Positions 36,196-47,500 of a stretch of 64,000 nucleotides of DNA are shown piece by piece. The DNA is from Pelobates cultripes (Eukaryota > Chordata > Amphibia > Anura > Pelobatidae). The translations under genes and the position numbers were made by a program. The stretch is taken from NCBI GenBank assembly GCA_933207985.1, contig OW240920.1, positions 147,222,316 to 147,286,315 of the forward strand, read 5' to 3'. The notes under the pieces are model-generated. The model ran no database searches. It was not told the DNA's origin and saw only the letters and a program-made list of their open reading frames with translations. Every line of letters starts with the position of its first letter. Position 1 is the first letter of the stretch.

Positions 36196-36379
36196 GCGTT
36201 GTTGTTGCCACGGTCACCGCCTCTTCAACCTCCAACTCCACATCCACCTCCTCCTCCTAGAGCAGGGTGCAAAAGTGAAGCAGCCATCCCCTAGACAGTA
36301 CGCCTGCTACTGCCCACTGCACCCAGGGACCGAGCACACCAAAGCCAGCTCCATGGAGAACCCAGTCGATTCCTGTGAC

Positions 36380-37030
36380 ACCTCCCGATAGGCAAACAGG
36401 AGATGGGGCAGGAATCTCTCTCAATCCTCTCAGTCACTGCAAAGGTACGGAGCATTTGCTTCAACGTACTGTTGAAGCGCTCACACAGGCCATTGGTCTG
36501 GGGGTGGTAAGGGGAGTGCAGGATTGGTTTAATGTGCACAATCTCCACAGTTAGTGGGCCATTTCGGCAGTAAACTGGGTGCCCTGGTCTGAGAGAATCT
36601 CCCGGGAAAACCCATCCAGGAGAACACTCGCATCAAGGCTTCAGCCATAGTCTCTGCCCGAATACTGCTCAGGGTACCAAGTCGCGTAGTCCATGGTTAG
36701 AATGTACTTCTTCCCAGAGGGACTAGGCTTGGCTAGGGGACCTATAATGTCAACAGCTACTCTGCCAAACGGATCTTTACTAATAGGTAGGGGATGGAGG
36801 GGGGCTCTGTGCAGTACCCATTTTCTTCCCCACTCTCTGGCAGACATCTGGCAGTACTGCCTCAGATCCTGAGAGATGCCTGGCCAGAAGAAGCTTTGGG
36901 TGAGCTGAGACGCTGTCCGCCTCCTGCCCAAATGCCCTGCCAAGCTCATCCCAATACTTCTTGGATCTGGGGCTGGCAGTCTCTCACCAGCCGTGTCATT
37001 GGGGAGCCCATTGAAAAAGTGCTCTAGCAT
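36380..37030 (-). pseudogene. Ty3/gypsy integrase fragment
   Basis: From high to low coordinate the minus strand reads GHLGRRRTASQLTQSFFWPG (the H2C2 zinc-binding and linker region), then PFGRVAVDIIGPLAKPSPSG and YILTMDYATWYPE (integrase core start), then, after a frameshift, ILHSPYHPQTNGLCERFNS (integrase core, catalytic Glu region). Internal stops make it non-functional. Confidence 0.85.
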
Positions 37031-37480
37031 GACGAGCTGGGTGATCTCCTCCGGGAACTTGGCTTGATGGGAGTTGAGCTAGTTCTGGGTGGCCCTTGTG
37101 ATGCAGCATGCCCACTGCACATGGGAGTCCTTCTCCCCTTTCCTGGTCTCCCTAAACTTTTGGCAGTATTGCTCGGGGGTGACCGCATACCGGGCCAGAA
37201 GGATTTGTGTAATAAAGGGATAGTCTCTGATCTGCTCTTCTGGTACAGCCCGGTAAATATCCGCTGCTTTCCCCACTAGTTTGCTGGCCAGGATGGTGAC
37301 CCAGTCGATGGGGTCCACGTCTTTGAGTAGGCACTGGCGCTCAAAGTCTTGTAAAAAGTAATCAATGCCTTCTTCTGCTTCCTTGAACTCTTTGAAGGCA
37401 TTGTATGGTAGCTTGTGGGTGAGTGAGCACTTCCCTGCAGGCCGCCGGCGGCCGGGTAAAGGAAACAGAAGTTCCTGTTC
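37030..37480 (-). pseudogene. Ty3/gypsy (Gmr1-like) Gag capsid with SCAN-type fold
   Basis: The minus strand encodes AFKEFKEAEEGIDYFLQDFE, DWVTILASKLVGKAADIYRA and LLARYAVTPEQYCQKFRETR, then, past a stop, QLVMLEHFFNGLP. This is the capsid-like domain from which vertebrate SCAN domains are thought to derive (Gmr1-like elements). It runs directly into integrase sequence at about 36990-37030, so protease and any intervening part are missing here. Confidence 0.75.
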
Positions 37481-37499
37481 CACGCCCCCGGCCACGCTA

Positions 37500-38260
37500 C
37501 ATATGCAGGAGGGCAAGGACCACCAGGGGAGGTAGGTAAGGACCACAGGGGGAGGTAAGGACCACCAGGGAAGGGGGGTATGGACCAAAAGGGGGGGTAA
37601 GGACCACCAGGGGAGGGGTGGTAGGACCACCAGCAAGGGGGTATGGACCACAAGGGGAGGGTAGTATGGACCACAAGGGGAGGGAGGGAGGTAGGCAAGG
37701 ACCACAGGGGAGAGGGGGTAGGTAAGGACCACGACCACAGGGGGGTAGGACAGCAGGGGGAGGGGGAGTAAGGACCACTGTGGGAGGAGCTGGGTGTAAG
37801 GACCACTGTGGGAGAAGGAGGGGTAGAACCACTAGGGAAGGGGGGAGTAGAACCACCAGGGAGGAAGGGGAAGAACCACTAGGGGAGGAAGGGGAGGAAG
37901 GACCACTGGGAAGGGGTGAAGGAACACAGGGGAGGTAAGGACCACTGAGGGAGGAGGGGTCCACTAAGGGTTTGAGAGGAGGAGGACCACTAGGGGGAGG
38001 TAAGGACCACTGGGGGGGAGAAAGAGGATAATGACCACTGAGGGGGGGAGATTACCACTAAGGGGGTGGGGGGAGAAGGGGAATGTCTACTAAGGGGTTT
38101 GGGAGAGGGAGGACCACTAAGGGGAGGGATGGAGGACCACTAAGGGGGAGAGGGAGGAGTGAGAAGACCACCAAGGGGGGACTACAGGGGGCCAAGGTAG
38201 AGCACTAAGGGACAGAAGGGGAGAACACGGAGGGACAAGAGGGAAGGGGAAATCAATAAT
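37500..38260 (+). repeat. GGACCAC minisatellite
   Basis: Degenerate tandem units such as aaggaccaccaggggaggt, 17-30 bases long. Pro/Leu/Ser-rich minus-strand frames are artefacts. Confidence 0.85.
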
Positions 38261-38339
38261 TGACAGGAGGGGAAAGCACTATGAAAAAAAAATTTAAAAA
38301 AATAAAGAGCTGCTCCCCTCTCAGTCCCTATCCTACCCC

Positions 38340-39315
38340 ACAAACCCTCTCTTTTACACTACACACATACACAATGCATCCCTCCACACACACACACACA
38401 CACACAGAAACATACAATGCATTCCTACTCACACACAGACATACCCGAAACACACAATGCATCCCTTACGTTCACACACTCATTCTCTTACACACAGAAA
38501 CAAAATGCATCTCTTACACAATCAATGCACCCCTTACAGACACAGACTGCATTCAATTAAATACACAGAAACACACCTTGCACCCCTTACACACACACAC
38601 ACAGAAACATATAATGCATTCATTACACGCAAACACACACTGCATCCACTATAAACACTACATCCCTTACAGAAATTGGTATCCCTATACACTACATTCT
38701 ATAAGAACACACACATTGCATCCTCTACAATAACACATAAAACATCCCCTACACACATACACTCCACTTCCTCATGGGTGGGCCATGTAGGTGAATTTAT
38801 GGGTGGGCATTGTAGGCATACTCAGGGTCAAGCCCTGGGGGCCCAGACCTTGAGCTGTGTAAGGTGCCCTAAAAAAATGGAGCTGCTTCCTGTTCGTTAA
38901 TTGTTGTGAGCACTGTTAAAAACAGTCTCCAGAGAGCCTCTTCTACACCAAATCTGTGGAGCCAGACAGAGCCCATCATCAGCCTCTTGTCCTCATCTGG
39001 TGGTAAGTAGGCAATCCAATATATTATTAGTGGCACTAATCTCTAATTTACCTCACATTAAATGGATACTATAGTCACCAGAAGCACTACAGCATAATGT
39101 AGTGGTTCTGGTGTCTATAGCCTGTGCCTGTAGGCTTTTTAATTTAAACACACTGTCTTTTCAGATAAGACACTTTGTGAAGACTGGCGTTGGCCCATAT
39201 GGCAGAACATATGGACGGGGCTTTGTGATGTCACATGGTGGGCAGGGCATATGGGGGGGGGGCAAATTTATTTTTGCCTAGGGCGGCAAAAATCCTTGCA
39301 CCGGCCCTGGTGGTG
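38340..39315 (+). repeat. Second copy of the CA-array / T2-like module
   Basis: Same order of parts as 30010-30745: CA-rich array with aatgcatcccttacac, then gcccagaccttgagctgtgt, then aaaaaaatggagctgcttcc, then a T2-like start (actatagtcaccagaagcac), then gcggcaaaaatccttgcacc. The two copies lie about 8.4 kb apart. Confidence 0.75.
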
Positions 39316-39840
39316 TGCGATAATGGGCGAATTCTCGTAGCCGCTCTGGGCCTAGCCGGATTGACGCACATCCCTTGCCTGGCGCATGTGCTGAATTTGG
39401 TGGTGAAATTCCGGAAAAACTACCCAGATATATCAGAGCAACTGCAGAACGTGCAGGTCGTCTGTGCGCGCTTTCGGCGTTCTCATCCTGCTGATGCGCG
39501 CCTGTCTGCGCTGCATCGTAACTTCGGCCTTCCCGCTCACCGCCTTATATGCGACGTGCCCATAAGGTGGAACTCCACCTTGCACATGCTGGAGAGACTG
39601 TGCGAGCAGCAGCACGCACGGGTCAGTCGCTCTGCGAAACAGCACCACTTCACCACCAATGAGTGGGCCTCCATGCGAGACCTGTGTTCCATGTTGCACT
39701 GTTTCGAGTACTCCACCAACATGGCCAGTGCCGATGACGCTGTTCTCAGCCTTACTATCCCACTTCTCCTTGAAAAAACGCTTTGGGCGATGATGGAAGA
39801 GGATGTGGCACAGGAGGAAGAGGAGGAGGAAGAGGGGTAA
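39316..39840 (+). pseudogene. hAT-type (ZBED-like) transposase, central part
   Basis: An open plus-strand frame carries DNGRILVAALGLAG, HIPCLAHVLNLVV, VPIRWNSTLHMLERL and a run of glutamates before the stop. The CLAHxLNL and RWNST motifs are typical of hAT transposases with BED fingers. The N-terminal BED finger and C-terminal dimerisation region are not joined to it, so it is a fragment. Confidence 0.8.
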
Positions 39841-39929
39841 TTTCCATGGTTATCAGGCCAGTCATTCACAAGTGGCTCAGAGGGTGGGTTCCTGCACCAG
39901 CATAGGCCAGGTACACAATTGTCCAGCAT

Positions 39930-40300
39930 CTCCACACTGTCCCATGGAAGCGTTCAGCTGTCCATCTCCCAAACACTGGAGAGAAAGAGGAAGTACCCCC
40001 CTACCCACCCGCGATCCCTGGCCCTGAATTCAAAATTCCAGGCCTTTGAAATGCTGTCATTCCGTCTGGTGGAGACGGACAGTTTTAAAAACCTGATGGC
40101 GTTATTGGACTGCAAGAAATGCACCGCAGGCCGCAAATGTTTCTTTTTTTATATGTCCCAATATTTTGGGGGCTACCCCAATTTAAAAAAAAAAAAAAAA
40201 AAAGTGTTGGCTACCTCCTCCGCCGCTTCCACCTACACTGCCACAGTCACCGCCTCCTCAACCTCCTACTCCACATCCACCTCCTCTTCCTAGAGCAGGG
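39930..40300 (+). pseudogene. ZBED/hAT N-terminal linker region, copy 1
   Basis: Contains HGSVQLSISQTLERKRKYPP and FKNLMALLDCKKCTAGRKCF, followed by a long A run. The same segment recurs at 40708-40970. Confidence 0.65.
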
Positions 40301-40970
40301 TGCAAAAGCGGAGCGGCCGTCCCCTAGACAGTACACCTTCTACTGCCCACCGCAACCAGGGACCGAGCACACCAAAGCCAGCTCCAAGGAGTTCCCTGGC
40401 GTGTCAGTTCTTCAGACAATGTGCTGACGACAAGTACGAGTGGTTTGCACGCTGTGTAATCAGAGCCTGAAGCGAGGCATAAACGTTCTAAACCTGAGCA
40501 CAACCTGCATGACCAGGCATCTACATGCAAAGCACGAGCTGCAGTGGAGTAAGCACCTCAAAAACCAAGAAAGGTCTCAGGCTCCTCCTGTTTCCTCTTC
40601 TGCTGTGGTCTCGACCTCTTCCTCCACCTCTGGAGTGACAGTGGCACCTGCAACCCAGCAAACAGAGGATGTGGCAGCAACGCCACCACGTCTGCCACCG
40701 TCCCCAAGGTCCCATGGAAGCGTTCAGCTGTCCATCTCCCAAACACTGAAGAGAAAGAGAATGTACCCCCATACCCACCCGCGATCCCTGGCCCTGAATG
40801 CCAGCATTTCAAAATTCCTGGCCTTTGAAATGCTGTCATTCCGTCTGGTGGAGATGAACAGTTTTAAAAACCTGATGGCGTTATTGGATTGCAAGAAATG
40901 CACCGCAGGCCGCAAATGTTTCTTTTGTTACATGTCCCAATATTTTGGGGGCTACCCCAATTAAAAAAAC
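40285..40970 (+). pseudogene. ZBED/hAT BED zinc-finger region, copy 2
   Basis: The frame at 40440-40964 encodes VCTLCNQSLKRG then TTCMTRHLHAKHE, the C2H2-type BED finger that binds DNA in hAT transposases and ZBED proteins. A Ser/Thr/Pro-rich linker and then the ISQTLKRKR segment follow. It stops before the catalytic core. Confidence 0.75.
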
Positions 40971-41039
40971 AAACAAAAAACCAGTGTTGGCTTTCACCTC
41001 CTCCGCCACGGTCACCGCCTCCTCAACCTATGGGTCACT

Positions 41040-41150
41040 TAGTATAAACTATGTACACAATAGCAGAGGCTTGTGAAGGCCTTTTCTCCATGCTCAGTTT
41101 GAACAATGAAAGAATACCCTGCACTCCAACCCTCTCTCAAATGGATGCCC
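41040..41150 (+). pseudogene. hAT transposase C-terminal remnant
   Basis: Encodes EACEGLFSMLSLNNERIPCT, resembling the C-terminal dimerisation segment of hAT transposases (cf. ERvFS...N..R). Confidence 0.55.
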
Positions 41151-41151
41151 A

Positions 41152-41281
41152 AAAGTTCGGGTCTCCATTGACTTCAATCTGGTTCAAGTTTGGGTCAAGT
41201 TCGAGCCCGAACTCGAACTATTTTACGAAGTTCAGCCGAACTCGGCAAACCCGAACATCCAGGTGTCTGCTCAACTCTAAT
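41152..41281. mobile_element. hAT-like element end
   Basis: Repeated gttcgagttcg-type motifs end in tgctcaactctaa. Probably the 3' terminus of the ZBED/hAT element or a MITE derived from it. Confidence 0.45.
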
Positions 41282-42290
41282 TACAATTAAGCCAGCCGAC
41301 AAAAGCGTGTGTGTGTGGGTTATTGTGATCATGTCCATAAAGTACTATAATGAAGAAGCGTTAAACCTTCAAGGAAATAGGGGCACATACGGGATCTTAG
41401 ATAAAGATCCTTTAAGCACCATGCAGATCCCTTTGGAATCTCTACTAAATGTGGCAAAATAAAAAGGAATCATTACAGAGGCATATTCCTATACATTACA
41501 TATCCCAAAACACAAGTGTTTCATTTTCTACCTAAATCCATAAAAATAATATTTAGGGGAGCCCCCAACATCAGAATCCACATAGTTAAAAGCCATAGAG
41601 GCACCTCAAGTATTACCTTTAAGAACGCACTAGAAGGCTTCTTCAAGCGCAACAAGTGTGCAGCCTACAAAGAAAGTTCTGTCAATCAATAAAGAAGGAT
41701 CACAACATTCAGATGTTTCAAGGATATACAAGATTAATGACACATTAACCTGCAAAAGCACTCATGTAATTTATATGTTAGAGTGTCCTTGTAGACTGAA
41801 ATTTATAGGAAGGACTACGAGAAGATTATCTGTAAGCTATGAACACATAAATATAAAAAAACATTTGGGAACACATGAGAAATATTTAAACACATGTATA
41901 CAACACTGTGTATCAGCTCACTTTTCTACACATCACAACACTGACGCCAAATTATTGTCATTTTTGGCAATATGCAAATTAATGAAGAACTGGAGAGGTG
42001 GTGACCATTTGAAAGAACTCAGAAGAGCAGAAAGTAAATGGATATATCAGATGGCCGTGTTAATACCAGACGGTCTTAATTCTGATTTTGCACCATGTTA
42101 TTTTTTTATAGTAATTTTACCTTTTTTTTCCCCTCTCCCTATAACCAAGCTAGATTGGAGTAAAGGACTTCCCCTGGCTCCGCCCATCACACAAAGGTGG
42201 GCTATTTTAACATGAAGACAAGCACTTTGCAAAATGCCACAACCATTGATAAACCCTAAGAAGGTGAAACGCGTTTAGCTTCATAAACTG
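41282..42290 (+). pseudogene. Penelope-like retroelement remnant with GIY-YIG endonuclease
   Basis: Begins with TIKPADKSVCVWVIV, matching the conserved IKPADK start of the Penelope-like reverse transcriptase. The catalytic RT core is missing. From about 41750 the frame reads CKSTHVIYMLECPCRLKFIG RTT..., the GIY-YIG endonuclease start (YxLxCPC ... F-I-G-R-T) that Penelope proteins carry at the C-terminus. About 190 bases after the last conserved part, ctaagaaggtgaaacgcgtt resembles a decayed hammerhead core. Internally deleted and inactive. Confidence 0.78.
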
Positions 42291-44361
42291 ACTGGCATCC
42301 ACAGGGAAAAGTTGTTGAAAGAACCTGGAACTCTACCTCTCTATCACCACACTAAGACTGGAAGATCACTGGAACAACCCAAGGATTATGATTTAAACTG
42401 GACTATCTACAGAGTCTCCTTTCGGGAGAGTCACTTCCAGTGTTCATACACTGCTTCCCATTATTTGGGAATAAGACTTTTCTCTCTCAGAGATTTGTCT
42501 AACACTTTGGCTTTCTTGGCTGTCATATTTGCTGCTAATATCTCTTTTTTTATGGATATATGTATTGTTGCTATTTCCTATGCTGCTTATGTACGATTAT
42601 TTATGCTGTATTTTTTAATGCTAATAGTCTATTTTTTTACATTTGCACTTTGTACTTTTGTACATTTTTTATATTAATAAGACAATAACCAATTAGATGG
42701 TTTTATTGAATATTATTTTACTGCGTATTTAGTACACCTTACCCTTCCTTTATTTTTCCCCTGCGTAGCTTTACTTTTTTATTGGTAATTTTAAAAGTGT
42801 ATCCGACAATATTAAATCATTGATAAGTTTATCCAAAAATACTAAATCAAATACTGACCTTAGTTTGCTAAAATACAGCGTTTACTAGATAACACGTAAT
42901 ATTTAATTTTTTATTTATTATGCTTTAAAAAAAAAAATGTAAAAAAATAAAATCAATACACAAACATAAATGGACATGAACTGTGTTTTGAGCCAAGTGT
43001 ACAGTAAATGGAAAGTTGAAGAGGTTACTGGCCGCGTAGCATGAAGAAGGTGTATTTATTGGAATGATTCTAGAATACCTTTACAGCTAACAAAGGGTTT
43101 CAAAGATTAGGCAAAAACAAATGGCCTAGAATTCCTGATATTCACCCTTTAGTAAATAAACTGGACAGTGTGCTCATGAAGAATTCAGACAGGATTTCTA
43201 CTAAGTATGACACATGAGAGCACGGTGGCCCCTGTCTCCTGCACCAATCCATGGCTGCCCTATCACTTCTGTATCGAAAAACCTGAATTTACTGTCAACC
43301 CTGCAACTGCTCGTACTGGAAAACAAACTGTGTGCTTTAGGAAAAGCAGTCATTTACAAAAAGGTGGAGTAAAGCAAAACTGAAATGTCTCCTTCTCTGA
43401 TCTAAAAGAAACACTCCACTGTCCAAATGGGTGAACAAGTATAATTCACTGTTTAATAGATATCCCTGCAATGAATGCATGCATATACCGTAAAACAACT
43501 TGCTTGAATTCATTGCAGAGTTTGCAAGCGCTCCCCCTTTTTCATGGAAGAGACTATGGAGAAACCTCTAAAGCTCTCCTACTGTGCATGCGCCTGCTCG
43601 CCCTTCACGGCGTTCTAATCAGAGCTCTGAAAACCAGGTATGCAAAGGGGAAGGCAGGCACACCCAGATGACCTAATGGAAGTAAAACGCAAACCTCCCT
43701 GGCTGTATGATTGACAATATTTGTAAAATTGAACATTTTTCATAGAAATCATGGGATTCTCCACATTCTTGTGGAGTGGTCCTTTAAGGCACCTCCACAC
43801 AGGACTGCTAAGCAGGCCTCGTATTGCTCCTAACAGCTACAATGCAGAATATGCACGCATAGACTTACCAAAAGGTGGACAAGCTGGGCTGAGGGGGGAA
43901 ATCAACACAGGGCTACATAGAGCAGAAACTGAGACGAATATTCCAATGGGTGATTCACGCAGCACTCCAGGCTCCCACAAGTCCCCTAAACAGATCAACC
44001 CCCTCCCCCACACCTTGCACCTTGCTCAAACACTTCATTTGTGATGTCTGAATGGGCTAACAAGCGGTAACGTGCAGGTTAATTATGCTTAAGGATCCTT
44101 CAAATCATTAAAAAGGCTGGTAACGAGCTGAGACTGCATCATTTAATGACAGAGGAACCAGGTAAAGAGTCTGGGAGCACGTATATACAAACAACATATT
44201 CTGAACAAGAAAACACCAAACCTAACGGGATCAATACAATCTGCTCATCAAACTATGTTAAAGAATCCAAAAACATTGTTTAATAATATCAATAAAAAAA
44301 AGAAAAAAAAAAGGTGTTTTTTGAAGAGTGATATAAAATGCCGTCACTGCCGGGCACCATG
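42291..44361. other. Gene-free stretch between the Penelope remnant and CXXC1
   Basis: AT-rich at 42660-42960. A MITE-like segment spans 43406-43790 (aaacactccactgtcc against tggagtggtccttt). The CXXC1 3' untranslated region must lie just below 44362; no clear minus-strand polyadenylation signal could be fixed. Confidence 0.4.
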
Positions 44362-44508
44362 TTAGCGTTCTGTGTGTGTGCGCAGGTCTGTGGTAACCGG
44401 GTCATGCTGAATCGTCTGGTGAAGCATTAAAGCCAGGAGCCCAGCTCTGTTTGTCATCGCCATACGGACATTGCGTTCTTGCTCAAACAGCTCGTCCAAC
44501 TTGTACCA
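44362..44508 (-). CDS. CXXC1: CXXC1 last coding exon
   Basis: Acceptor gtcttgcag. Encodes [48 protein letters not shown], then TAA at 44362-44364. Confidence 0.96.
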   Translation of the reverse strand, partial: WYKLDELFEQERNVRMAMTNRAGLLALMLHQTIQHDPVTTDLRTHTER

Positions 44509-47500
44509 CTGCAAGACAATCAAAGAAGGGTTCAGCAAATCCAGCACTGGAACACAGCTTGCACTATTCAGATATCTGGTCTGGGGATATTCAAAGCCCA
44601 ATGTGTTTTCACTAAACTGTGAGTTTTGGACAATTGTTATGAGAATTGCACATCTTCAGCATTACTCAAAATATCCAAACTGGAAAATCTCTTTAAGTCG
44701 GCTCTGCTTTCAGTTTGGCTACCATGGCCTTACATTTGAAATTCACTTAGAATGCACTTTACATTCTCACTTTAGTAAATAACCCTGTTTATGTCAAAAC
44801 AGCCTAGATGGACAATTAGCTGATCTAGATAGACAATTAAAATGACCACTTCTGCCCATTGGAGTGGTCTCGGTGCCAACTGCCACTACCCTTAACCCTG
44901 CAAGTGTAATTATTGCAGTTTTTTTATAAAGTGCAATAATTATCTTGCAGGGTTAACTCCTCCTCTAGGGGCTGTCTCTAGACAGCCACTAGAGGGCACT
45001 TGCTGGTCCATAGCACAGGTTTTGTGCTATAGCGTCGCTGGACGTCCTTACGCTATGTGAGGACCTCCAGCGTCGCTCAATTCCCCATGGGAAAGCATTG
45101 AAAGCATTTTCAATACTTTCCTATAGAGAGCTCTAATGCGCGGGCGGAATCAGTCTCGCCCACCGGCTGACGTAAGGAAGAGGAGGAGCGGCGGCGAGCA
45201 GAAACCACCGCCGAGGCACATCAGCGGGGGTCTCAGGTAAGTGACTGAAGGGGTTTTCACCCCTTCAGCAACCGGGGATGGGAGGGAGAGGGGGCCTGCA
45301 GTGCCAGGAAAACGGATTGTTTTCCTGGCACTGGAGTGTCCCTTTAACTGATCTAGATGGACAATTAGCTGATCTAGATGGACAATTAGCTGATCTAGAT
45401 GGACAATTAGCTGATCTAGATGAACAGGGAGACAGAAAAAAACAATAACAGAAAACAGAGCTGGCAGGATCGCAGAGAGCAACAAAAGCATCATGATCAA
45501 AATTTCACATAAACAGATCAAACCTTTATAGTACTATAAGATAGCAATAAAGCACCAGACTCGACATTAATTAGGTGCAAACCTACCACACGGACACGCT
45601 CAAGGTCCACCTCAGCTCTCCGCAGCTTTTCCCAGCAATAATGTCTGTTACATTTCCTCTTCGGGACTCGGCAAAAGTCACCGGTCAAATCAAAGACATC
45701 CTTTACCATAGGGCACCCACAAACCTCATCGGCAGGCACCTAATATCACAAGATACAAAAAGAGGTCAGCAATTATACAAGGTCAGGTGGTGAGTGGTCA
45801 TGCCATAGATTAAACTCCTGTGCTTACCTTTGGGTCCCGGGAGTGCTCTGGACAAAGAACCTGAAGCCGTTTACAGTAAGTCTTACTGTGCGGATTGTAA
45901 ACATCACAAAAAAGCCGTGTGGCCCTGAAAGGAACAAAAATAAATGTTTGTGCTCCACACATTACAGCAGGTTACTAAACACAGGCAGCAGAATTGGATA
46001 GAAGCAATAGAGGCAAGAAAGGACAAGGATGTGACATGGCAAGGAAGAACAGCGATGTGACGTGGCAAGAAAGGACAGCGATGAGACGTGGCAAGAAAGG
46101 ACAGCGATGAGACGTGGCAAGAAAGGACATCTATGCAACAGGGCACGAAATGACAGCTATGCGACAGGGCATGAAAGGACAACGATGTCACAGGGCAAGA
46201 AAGGACAGCGATGTGACGGGGCAAGAAAGGACAGCGATGAGACGTGGCAAGAAAGGACATCTATGCAACAGGGCACGAAATGACAGCTATGCGGCAGGGC
46301 ATGAAAGGACAACGATGTCACAGGGCAAGGAAGTACAGCGATGTGACGGGAAATAAAGGACAGCGATGAGACGTGGCAAGAAAGGACAACAATACGACGG
46401 GGGATGAAAGGACAGCTATGCAACAGGGCACGAAAGGACAGAGATGCGGCGGGGGCAAGAAAGGACAGAGATGTGACGGGGCAAGAAAGGACAGAGATGT
46501 GACGGGGCAAGAAAGGACAGAGATGTGACGGGGCAAGAAAGGACAGCGATGTGACGGGGGCAAGAAAGGACAGCGATGTGACGGGGCAAGAAAGGACAGC
46601 GATGTGACGGGGCAAGAAAGGACAGCGATGTGACGGGGCAAGAAAGGACAGCGATGTAAAGAAAGGACAGCGATGTGTGAGGGGCAGAAAGGACAGCGAT
46701 GGGGCCGGGGCAGAAAGGACAGCAATGTGACGGGGCAAGAAAGGACAGCGATGTGGCGGGGCAAGAAAGGACAGCTGATGACGGGGCAAAAGAACAGCGA
46801 TGTGGCGGGGCAAGAAAGGACAGCGATGTGGCAGGGGGGCAAGAAAAGGACAGCGATGTGACGGGGGCAAGAAAGGACAGCGATGTGACGGGGGCAAGAA
46901 AGGACAGCGATGTGACGGGGGCAAGAAAGGACAGCGATGTGACGGGGCAAGAAAGGACAGTGATGTGACGGGGGCAAGAAAGGACAGTTTGTAGGTGATG
47001 AGTTGTTGTCTTAGCAATCCTTACCCTTCGATTCGTGTAGGGTACATGGAACCAAAGGATGTCTGGCTCTCATACTATGGAAAATAAGAGAAAATATGCA
47101 ATAAACAGACATGTTTCGGAGGTTTCCCTGCCCCCAAACAAGTCATATGAAAGGAAGCATGTTATCCATAAAACTTTTTGTTAACTATTACACACAATGA
47201 AACTCGCTAATGGGTCAAAGAAACCGCACCTCTATAAACCCGGTCCAAAATAAGACTCCCAATAGCAGCAGGAAGGGAATAAAAGCTGACCTTGGCATAG
47301 CAGCGCTCCATGTGTCTTAAAGCAACTTTAGGGTTCACAGGGTGCCCACAGGACACACAAAAGATCTGCAAGTCGTTGTCATCACTGTCGCCATCATTGG
47401 TCTGTGGAGAAAAGACAAGTTAATGTGAGACACTCTTTCATCTCCACTATGCAGCCGATTCCCCCTGAGATACAGATCTTAACCTAACGGAAAGTAATAT

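Larger units (their letters stand above)
35340..36360 (+). pseudogene. Scrambled ZBED/hAT transposase fragments
   Basis: Pieces match the better copy at 39.3-41.1 kb but in a different order. At about 35540-35595 there is sequence ending at gagcggccatccc; at 35709-35935 a central transposase segment with RWNSTLHMLERL; at 36197-36360 the serine/threonine-rich linker plus a second copy of the gagcagccatccc region. The breaks between pieces are occupied by 18S rRNA sequence. No intact frame remains. Confidence 0.75.

Noticed and set aside
37079..37964. Pro/Leu/Ser-rich minus-strand frames at 37.3-37.96 kb
   Set aside because: They are translations of the ggaccac minisatellite. Only the part below about 37480 (Gag) has real similarity.
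46157..47017. 286-codon minus-strand frame in a CXXC1 intron
   Set aside because: The repeat pattern recurs every 26 residues, matching three 26-bp units. It lies between two well-defined CXXC1 exons.
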